From the NCBI GenBank assembly GCA_021799915.1, contig JAJYZN010000074.1, forward strand, positions 1 through 12,158: a stretch of 12,158 nucleotides of DNA. The letters are read 5' to 3'. A program made the position numbers and the translations under genes. Below, piece by piece: positions 7,171 through 12,158 of the stretch. This DNA is from Actinomycetes bacterium. GTDB lineage: Bacteria > Actinomycetota > Acidimicrobiia > Acidimicrobiales > RAAP-2. The notes under the pieces are model-generated. The model was not told where the DNA came from. It was given only the letters and a program-made list of their open reading frames with translations, and made no database searches. Each line of letters starts with the position of its first letter. Within the stretch, counting starts at the first letter, position 1.

Positions 7171-7292
7171 GAGGGGAGTGAGCGGCGTCCGAATGGCTCC
7201 TCAGCGCCTGGTGAACGTGCCCATCGGGTTCGGAACCGGTAGGCAGCACTGAAGGTCGGAGGTGACCTCGGAAGTCCGGAAGGACGAGGCAG

Positions 7293-8660
7293 CTACGGCG
7301 CGAGCCCGGCCGAGTGGGCGGGGACAGCGAGCGAGTCCGCAGGCAGCGCGTCGTAGATCAACACGACGTCGCGGCCCGAGCGGTCCAGCAGGCTGGCCGC
7401 GATCGCAGCCCGGTAGCCCGCGGCGCAGTGCACCCAGAGCTGGCCGTCGGGGAGATCCCCCATGTGGGCCGGGAGGTGATGCAGTGGGACGTGGTGCGAC
7501 CCGGGGAGGAACCCGAGCCGGCGCTCGTGATCGAGCCTGACGTCGACGACCACGGCGTCCGGGGCGAGTTGGAGGTCGTCGAACGTCTTGACAGGGTACC
7601 TCCCGAGCTCCGACCCGGGCACAAGTGTCCGTGGAACGCCGGTGGCCGCGTCAGGACGATCGATGCCGATGCGGGTCAGTTGGCGCATGGCGCCCAGCAC
7701 CTGGTCCTCGGACTCTCCCAGCAGCGTGAGCGGCGCGTCATCGGGCAGGATCCACCCGAGGTAGGTGGTGAGCAGCGGCCCCAGTGGGACACCGACAGAT
7801 CCCCGGAGGTGCTCGGCAGCGAATGCGGTATGGGTGCGAAGGTCGACGACCCATTCACCCGCACGAATGCGATCCACGAGGACCGCTCCGTCGACCGGTT
7901 CGGGCATGGAGAGGTCAACCGGCTCGGGCCCGCGCCGGTTGATCGGTGCCATGCGGACGTAGTAGCTCGGGTACGCGGTGAGCCCGGCCACCAGCGTCTC
8001 GACGAATCGGTCCTCGTCGTCGATCACCAGCGCGTCGTTGCGCCGCCGCTCGTCTCCCACGGTGGCCTGCTCTCCCCCTACTGCCGCTCCGGACGAGCAG
8101 AAGCTCCCGAACCCGTGAGTAGGGAACACCGGCGTGGTGTCGTCGAGTCTCTCGACGAGGCTCCGTACCGAGCGGTACTGGGCGCGAGTGAGCTCCTCGG
8201 TGCGCGAAGGATCGACCAAGTCAGTCCGTCCGACGCTCCCGTAGAGCAACGATCCTCCGGTGAACACCGCCGTGTCTCCACCCGTGTCCTCGACGATGTA
8301 AGAGAGGTGACCTTCGGTGTGACCGGGAGTGGCGACGGCGCGCACGCGCAGGCTGCCCATTGGGATCTCGTCGCCGTCGGAGATGCCGAGGCGGTCGAAC
8401 TGGACGCTTTCGACAGCGGCAACCCCATAGCGGGCCCCGGTGCGCCTTGCGAGCTCGAGACCGCCGCTCACATAATCGTTGTGGACGTGGGTCTCGAGCA
8501 CGAGGTCGCAGACAAGACCGCTGCGGGTCAGGGTCTCTTGGATCCGGTCGATGTCTCGCTGGGGATCGATCACCGCGGCGCTCTGGCCGTCGTGCACCAC
8601 GTAGCTGCGATCTCCGAGCTCCTCGGTGCTGATCACCTCGACGGTGAGCACTGGCACCAC
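7293..8660 (-). CDS. metallo-beta-lactamase-fold protein with two C-terminal rhodanese domains (persulfide dioxygenase/sulfurtransferase-like)
   Basis: A 455-residue cytosolic protein with the layout of ETHE1/CstB-like sulfur enzymes. Residues 1-230 are a metallo-beta-lactamase domain (GDRSYVVHDG, ETHVHNDYVSGG, TPGHTEGHLSY, VFTGGSLLYGSVGRTDL, PTHGFGSF). Residues about 255-335 are a first rhodanese domain without an active-site Cys. Residues about 355-440 are a second one with Cys412 in HCAAGYRA, so it can carry a persulfide. The metal site is unusual: His58, His60, Asp62, His114 and His182 are kept, but the HxHxDH histidine is Tyr63 and the FTGD aspartate is Gly136. Persulfide oxidation is therefore uncertain. 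The likely role is handling of sulfane sulfur. The start is GTG 8660 with AGGAG 9 bases upstream; GTG 8651 is possible. It is divergent from the GntR gene, which is its likely regulator. Confidence 0.88.
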   Translation of the reverse strand: MVPVLTVEVISTEELGDRSYVVHDGQSAAVIDPQRDIDRIQETLTRSGLVCDLVLETHVHNDYVSGGLELARRTGARYGVAAVESVQFDRLGISDGDEIPMGSLRVRAVATPGHTEGHLSYIVEDTGGDTAVFTGGSLLYGSVGRTDLVDPSRTEELTRAQYRSVRSLVERLDDTTPVFPTHGFGSFCSSGAAVGGEQATVGDERRRNDALVIDDEDRFVETLVAGLTAYPSYYVRMAPINRRGPEPVDLSMPEPVDGAVLVDRIRAGEWVVDLRTHTAFAAEHLRGSVGVPLGPLLTTYLGWILPDDAPLTLLGESEDQVLGAMRQLTRIGIDRPDAATGVPRTLVPGSELGRYPVKTFDDLQLAPDAVVVDVRLDHERRLGFLPGSHHVPLHHLPAHMGDLPDGQLWVHCAAGYRAAIAASLLDRSGRDVVLIYDALPADSLAVPAHSAGLAP

Positions 8661-8768
8661 TCCCTTTCGCTCCTGGTCGATCCTGTCGGAACACCGACGT
8701 TGCTACTATAGCCATAATGTTGGTACATTCATGCCGGATCCGGCGGCGGCGAGCAGAAACGGTCTTTG
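8661..8768. promoter_or_regulatory. shared divergent promoter region between the rhodanese and GntR genes
   Basis: A 108-bp gap between two divergent starts. Its centre (8701-8735) is distinctly AT-rich. On the minus strand TATAGT (8711-8706) is a good -10 box for the rhodanese gene; on the plus strand CATAAT (8714-8719) could serve the GntR gene. No clear -35 boxes are seen. The two -10 candidates overlap, so binding of one regulator here could affect both genes. Confidence 0.5.
8717..8730. promoter_or_regulatory. candidate GntR operator, perfect inverted repeat
   Basis: AATGT-TGGT-ACATT is a perfect 5-bp inverted repeat overlapping the plus-strand -10 candidate and lying a few bases upstream of the minus-strand one. 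Its GGTAC core resembles the GT...AC core of GntR/HutC operators. The placement suits repression of both divergent genes. Confidence 0.45.
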
Positions 8769-9587
8769 ATGAGAGGTGAGAGCGATCCTGCGGGTGCGGG
8801 TGGCCGGACCGCGCTGGAGCGAAGGGTGCTGGAGCGGACGAGTCCTGTCCCGCTGTGGGTCCAGCTCCGAAACGACCTGCTGGCCCGCCTCGATGCGCGC
8901 GACATCGCCGGGGAGTTTCCCGGCGAGCTTGCCCTCGCCACAGAGTACGGCGTCAGCCGCAACACCGTCCGCCAGGCAGTGCGGCACCTCCGCGACGCCG
9001 GGCTCGTCCTGGCTTCGCCGGGCCACCGCACGAAGGTGGCCAAGGGAGAGGTCGAACAACTGGTCGGGACGCTCTCGAGCCTCTTCGAGTCGGTGGAGCG
9101 ATCCGGCATGGTCCAGCAGAGCGAGGTCCGCGACATCGGCATGAGAACGTGCCCGCCGATCGCGGCGAAGCTTGCACGGGAGGGGAGCTCACATCTCTTT
9201 TATCTCGAACGCTTGCGCATGGCCGATGGAGACCCCCTCGCTCTCGACCGCCTCTGGATGCCTGAAGAGATCGGTGCGTCGCTGGTCGACGCGGACTTCT
9301 CTCACACGAGCGTGTACCGCGAGCTTGCGAGCCGTGCCGGCCGGCGCATCACCAGCGGCCGTGAGGAGATCCGGGCAGTGGTGCCTGACGCGCCGATGAT
9401 GGCCGCGCTCGAGATCGGCCCCGAGGTCGCAGTCCTGCACATCGAACGGCTCGGGTGCAGCGATGGCGTCCCCATCGAGTATCGCGAAACGTACGTCCGC
9501 GGGGATCGTTTTCGGGCACGCGCGGATTTCTCTGCACGGCATGGTTATCACTTCTTCATCGGGAGCTCGCCGGCACGAGCACGGTGA
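8769..9587 (+). CDS. GntR family transcriptional regulator, HutC subfamily (UTRA domain)
   Basis: A 272-residue DNA-binding regulator. Residues 29-92 form the GntR winged helix (PLWVQLRNDLLARLDARDI, then ELALATEYGVSRNTVRQAVRHL and the wing LVLASPGHRTKV). Residues about 115-260 match the UTRA ligand-binding domain, with the typical late segment GVPIEYRETYVRGDRFR. HutC-type proteins are usually repressors released by a small metabolite; the ligand cannot be read from sequence. The start is taken as ATG 8769; TTG 8766 directly before it is possible, and no clear Shine-Dalgarno is present. The gene is divergent from the rhodanese gene with a shared control region, so regulation of that gene and of itself is the simplest reading. 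It converges with dprA, 59 bp between the stops. Confidence 0.93.
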   Translation: MRGESDPAGAGGRTALERRVLERTSPVPLWVQLRNDLLARLDARDIAGEFPGELALATEYGVSRNTVRQAVRHLRDAGLVLASPGHRTKVAKGEVEQLVGTLSSLFESVERSGMVQQSEVRDIGMRTCPPIAAKLAREGSSHLFYLERLRMADGDPLALDRLWMPEEIGASLVDADFSHTSVYRELASRAGRRITSGREEIRAVVPDAPMMAALEIGPEVAVLHIERLGCSDGVPIEYRETYVRGDRFRARADFSARHGYHFFIGSSPARAR

Positions 9588-9628
9588 GAGGTTGGCTGAC
9601 CTTTCCCAATCCGGGATGGCGCAACCTC
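9588..9628. terminator. hairpin between convergent gntR and dprA, possible bidirectional terminator
   Basis: GAGGTTG (9588-9594), directly after the GntR stop, pairs perfectly with CAACCTC (9622-9628). Inside the loop a smaller stem TCCC/GGGA (9604-9607, 9613-9616) can form. It fills most of the 59-bp convergent gap. No T-run follows, so termination is inferred from position. Confidence 0.45.
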
Positions 9629-9646
9629 AGCCGCTCCCCTCGCAGC

Positions 9647-10969
9647 TCAGCATCGTTCCCACCAACCGGCCACCTCGTCCACGACGTGCTGGTGACGGAG
9701 GCGTTCCAGGACCTCCGAGGCCAGGCCCAGGGGAAGGTCGGTGCGACGCAGGACGTCTTCGAGCGAGCACGGATCCCATCCCAGTGCATCGAGCACGCGG
9801 TGTTCGAGTGTCTCGGTGCTCGGGCTCGGTGAGTCTCGAACAGTGCTGCGTTCGGCTCGCCGTCGCGATGCCGTCGATATCCCGGGCTTCGAGCGGGGCC
9901 GTGCTGGACGCGCCTCGCCCGCTGCTCGTGCCTCTTTGTCGTCATCGTGAACCGTCAGGTTCGGGGCAGCTCGGGTCGCCCCTCGGGCCTTCGATCGATT
10001 GCTGACCGGGAGACTGGTCGCGCGCGCAGGCGGCAACCTGGGATCGTGACGGGTGCGGACGGCCATGTCGTGGGCTCGCGCCAACTCGACGGCGACGAGC
10101 ACATCGGTCACGTCTCGCACGACGAAGCACCCGTCGGCAATGAGGCCATTGGTGCCCGCCGAGGCGGGACTGCGAACGGATCCTGGAACAGCGCCGACCG
10201 GAATCCCGCGTCGGTCAGCCGCGAGTGCGGTGGAGAGTGCGCCGCCGCGCAGATGGCTTTCGACGACGACGACCACGTCCGAGAGGGCGGCGATGAGCCG
10301 GTTGCGCATCGGGAAGCGCCACGGAGGGGTCGGTGCGCCCACCGGTGATTCGGAGAGCAGTGCACCGGCCCGGGCAACCCGCTCCCAGAGTCGGGAATGG
10401 GCTTGTGGGTAGGGTCGGTCCAGTCCCCCGGCCACGACGCCGATCGGACGGGCGGCAGTGCCCGCAGACGCGGTCCACGCGGCCACCGCCCCTTCGTGCG
10501 CGGCCCCGTCTATTCCAAGGGCCAGGCCGGAGACGGTCGCGACGTGTGCTGCCGTGAGGTCAGCTCCGAGCTGAGCGGCGATGCCCAGCCCGTATCGGGT
10601 TGCGCTCCTCGTGCCCACGACCGCCACTCGCGGGCGTCCATCGCTCCAGGGAAACGTGCCTCGTATGAAGAGGACTGGTGGCGCATCGGAGTCCGAGGCC
10701 AGATCCGTCGGGTAGCGAGCATCGTCGATCGTGAGGACGTCGATGCCATGTGCTCGATGGGCGTGCCAGACCGACGCCACGTCGAGGCGGCGTGCCTGCC
10801 GGCGCCAACTGCCGTCCTGGTCATCGGGGTGTCCTTCGACGATGCTCTGCCACACGTCTGTCACCGATCCCTGGGCGAGCAAATTGCGAAGCCGGTCGGA
10901 GCCGATGCCATTGAGCGAGGCCAGTGACGCGGCGAAGGCTCCTGCCGGCAGGCGATCGCTTGCGCTCAT
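9647..10969 (-). CDS. dprA: DNA-processing protein DprA (Smf)
   Basis: DprA binds single-stranded DNA and loads RecA during natural transformation; many non-competent bacteria also carry it. Counting from ATG 10969 (440 residues): an N-terminal helix-hairpin-type segment LASLNGIGSDRLRNLL, then the Rossmann-like domain with VAVVGTRSAT (117-126), SGLALGID (147-154), PWRFPMRNR (216-224) and VVVVVESHLRGGALSTA, and PGSVRSPASAGTNGLI near 263. The C-terminal winged helix (about 386-440) is DprA-like. Between them lies an unusually long Arg/Ala/Pro-rich linker (about 300-383) that looks disordered. The frame stays open to ATG 11002 and GTG 11044. None of the three starts has a good Shine-Dalgarno, and 10969 was chosen because it begins just before the conserved N-terminal segment. 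It is divergent from the NYN gene. Confidence 0.94.
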   Translation of the reverse strand: MSASDRLPAGAFAASLASLNGIGSDRLRNLLAQGSVTDVWQSIVEGHPDDQDGSWRRQARRLDVASVWHAHRAHGIDVLTIDDARYPTDLASDSDAPPVLFIRGTFPWSDGRPRVAVVGTRSATRYGLGIAAQLGADLTAAHVATVSGLALGIDGAAHEGAVAAWTASAGTAARPIGVVAGGLDRPYPQAHSRLWERVARAGALLSESPVGAPTPPWRFPMRNRLIAALSDVVVVVESHLRGGALSTALAADRRGIPVGAVPGSVRSPASAGTNGLIADGCFVVRDVTDVLVAVELARAHDMAVRTRHDPRLPPARATSLPVSNRSKARGATRAAPNLTVHDDDKEARAAGEARPARPRSKPGISTASRRRAERSTVRDSPSPSTETLEHRVLDALGWDPCSLEDVLRRTDLPLGLASEVLERLRHQHVVDEVAGWWERC

Positions 10970-11050
10970 CGCTTGCCAGTCCCGTGTGGTGCGTGCGGGC
11001 ATCCTGTGCCCGCGTGCCGCCGCTCTCCCTCCTGCCCTGCGCACCTGAGG

Positions 11051-11101
11051 CGACCCACGTCACCTAACGGTCGGCACGGGTGTGATGGGTCGTCCACGTC
11101 A
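11051..11101. promoter_or_regulatory. inverted and direct repeats in the dprA/NYN divergent region
   Basis: CGACCCA (11051-11057) and TGGGTCG (11086-11092) are a perfect 7-bp inverted repeat. CCACGTCA occurs twice in direct orientation (11055-11062 and 11094-11101), 39 bp apart. They lie upstream of every likely start of both divergent genes, so a regulator site or promoter elements are possible. No clear -10 or -35 boxes are seen. Confidence 0.35.
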
Positions 11102-11125
11102 AGCAGAGGTGCAAGGCTTTCGTCG

Positions 11126-11623
11126 ATGCGCTGGATCATCGACGGCATGAACGTGATCGGGTCGCGTCCCGACGGGTGGTGGCGCGATCGTGCGGCAGCC
11201 CGCCGGCGCCTTCTCCGCGAAGTCGCGGGTGTGCTCGATCGCTTGGAGGCGGCTGATCCTCACTCCGGCACCGCCCCGTGCGAGCCCGAGCTTGGGCCGC
11301 GCGACGGCACGGTCGTCGTGGTGGTGTTCGACGGGCGTCACCGTGCAGACGAGGTGGCGGCCGGCGCGGAGGCAGGACTCGAGGTCGTGTTCGCCCCCGG
11401 CGGGCCCAACGCCGCCGACCGGGTGATCGCAGTCCTCGTCCGAGACGCGCCCCGTCCCGTCCGCACAGTCGTCGTGACGTCGGATCGCGCGCTGGCCGAC
11501 CAGGTGCGGGCCATCGGCGCTACGGTGGTCGGGCCTCGGGAGCTGCGAGCCCTGATGGCAACGACCTCGGCTGCGCCGCTCCCGAATAAGCAGCTCGGGC
11601 AGGGCCGCACGAAGCGCGAGTGA
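11126..11623 (+). CDS. NYN-domain (PIN-like) putative ribonuclease, YacP/Rae1-like
   Basis: A 165-residue protein covering one NYN domain. It has the family's opening strand IIDGMNVIG (Asp6), the second strand VVVVVFDG (Asp69), NAADRVIAVLV (Asp98) and VVVTSDRALADQVRAIGA (Asp120, Asp125). These acidic residues form the metal-binding active site of PIN-like nucleases. Members such as Bacillus Rae1 cleave RNA at the ribosome; the target here is unknown. The C-terminal 20 residues are basic and polar, perhaps RNA contacting. The start ATG 11126 places the first strand at residue 3, as usual; the longer open frame from 10973 would read into the divergent dprA start region. AAGG 9 bases upstream is a weak ribosome binding site. 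No antitoxin-like gene is next to it. Confidence 0.85.
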   Translation: MRWIIDGMNVIGSRPDGWWRDRAAARRRLLREVAGVLDRLEAADPHSGTAPCEPELGPRDGTVVVVVFDGRHRADEVAAGAEAGLEVVFAPGGPNAADRVIAVLVRDAPRPVRTVVVTSDRALADQVRAIGATVVGPRELRALMATTSAAPLPNKQLGQGRTKRE

Positions 11624-11663
11624 TCCCAGGGATCGAGCGCCTCGAACTACTTTGGGAACCCTC

Positions 11664-12158
11664 ATGTGTGCCGCCATCGCCCTCGGTCTGGAGCTTCCGG
11701 CGCTTACCATCGCGAGCACACTGGCTGCCGCTGACCACAGGCGCTCAGGCCTGCGGGATCCGACATCTGGAGCGGCGGAAGCATGGCGCGGGGCCGCGAA
11801 GGCGGCTGAGGCCGCTGGGTTCGGCGCCGTGTGGGTGTCGTCTTCGTCTGGTGGGCGGGATCGAACGTGCGACCCGTGCACCTTGGCTGCCAGCCTGGTC
11901 CCCGCCACCTCGAACCTGGTGCTCGGAGTTGTCGCCGGCCTGAGCGCCGCCGATCGCGTCCCTTCTGTGCTCGCGCGCGACATCACGACCATCGACGTGA
12001 TGTCGAATGGCCGTGCCGCGCTCTTGGTCGACGCGGGTTGCCGGTCGCTTGCGCCCGACGCTCCCGGCGAGGGGGATCCCGGGTCTGCCTCGGCCGCCGC
12101 CCGCATGACGGCAGAGGCCATCGCTGTCTGCAGGCTGCTGTTCTCGCCGAGATCGGAA
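11664..12158 (+). CDS. luciferase-like (LLM class) flavin/F420-dependent oxidoreductase, N-terminal part, runs off the window
   Basis: The frame starting at ATG 11664 stays open for 165 codons to the window edge. It reads like a bacterial luciferase-like monooxygenase or F420-dependent oxidoreductase: AAKAAEAAGFGAVWV (44-58), DPCTLAASLVPATSNLVLGV (70-89), then RVPSVLARDITTIDVMSNGR (98-117) followed by a short strand, which is the family's beta/alpha segment order, and MTAEAIAVCRLLF (148-160), the helix that in relatives reads like EALEVLRALW. The N-terminal 35 residues are longer than usual and the Ala/Gly-rich stretch at about 124-147 stands where others carry a cofactor-loop glycine motif. 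The substrate is unknown. The gene starts 40 bp after the NYN gene on the same strand, so the two may be co-transcribed. The ribosome binding site is weak. Confidence 0.75.
   Translation, partial: MCAAIALGLELPALTIASTLAAADHRRSGLRDPTSGAAEAWRGAAKAAEAAGFGAVWVSSSSGGRDRTCDPCTLAASLVPATSNLVLGVVAGLSAADRVPSVLARDITTIDVMSNGRAALLVDAGCRSLAPDAPGEGDPGSASAAARMTAEAIAVCRLLFSPRSE

Noticed and set aside
7227..7237. GGTTC-G-GAACC as a possible LexA (SOS) box
   Set aside because: Actinobacterial LexA boxes have GAAC-N4-GTTC; here the halves are in the opposite order with one spacer base.
7314..8711. 465-codon plus-strand open frame opposite the metallo-beta-lactamase/rhodanese gene
   Set aside because: The minus strand encodes clear domain motifs across the same bases; the plus-strand product resembles nothing and would erase the divergent promoter region.
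11126..11623. NYN/PIN-like protein as the toxin of a toxin-antitoxin pair
   Set aside because: No small antitoxin-like gene lies upstream or downstream; the neighbours are dprA and an oxidoreductase, and the sequence fits the YacP/Rae1-like NYN type better than VapC.
11099..12121. 340-codon minus-strand open frame across the NYN and luciferase-like genes
   Set aside because: Both plus-strand genes show family motifs. The antisense product has no domain and is low in complexity.

Overview
The window is uniformly GC-rich and gene-dense. Promoter-like sequences are actinobacterial in style, GTG starts are common, and several proteins are of types frequent in Actinomycetota: a two-rhodanese metallo-beta-lactamase-fold protein, a HutC/GntR regulator and a luciferase-like oxidoreductase. 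I infer a high-GC actinobacterium, possibly of the class Acidimicrobiia; the class is a guess from gene style, not from a marker gene. No rRNA, tRNA, CRISPR array, insertion sequence, prophage gene or long repeat was seen, and no gap between genes exceeds 300 bases.

Left part, plus strand: the end of an SPFH (stomatin-like) protein (1-324), a secreted branched-chain-amino-acid-type ABC substrate-binding protein (384-1964), a GH13 alpha-glucosidase-type enzyme (2057-3685) and the YifB/ComM-type AAA+ ATPase (3864-5432). The binding protein has no transporter partners in the window.

Middle part, minus strand: a TetR regulator (5545-6285), a small two-helix membrane protein of unknown role (6514-7107) and a metallo-beta-lactamase-fold/double-rhodanese protein likely tied to sulfane-sulfur chemistry (7293-8660). 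A GntR/HutC regulator (8769-9587, plus) is divergent from the last gene. It shares with it an AT-rich 108-bp control region holding a perfect inverted repeat, so it probably regulates that gene and itself.

Right part: dprA (minus, 9647 to about 10969) converges with the GntR gene. Divergent from dprA is an NYN-domain putative ribonuclease (11126-11623), followed 40 bp later by the start of a luciferase-like flavin/F420 oxidoreductase that runs off the window (11664 onward).

yifB and dprA are often adjacent and co-oriented in bacteria. Here they are on opposite strands, with about 4.2 kb of regulatory and sulfur or membrane genes between them. Both convergent junctions (yifB/tetR and gntR/dprA) hold hairpins that could act as bidirectional terminators. 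I did not find a convincing undescribed multi-gene system. The most notable items are the altered metal ligands of the metallo-beta-lactamase-fold protein with its divergent regulator, and the nested palindromes in and before the small membrane-protein gene.
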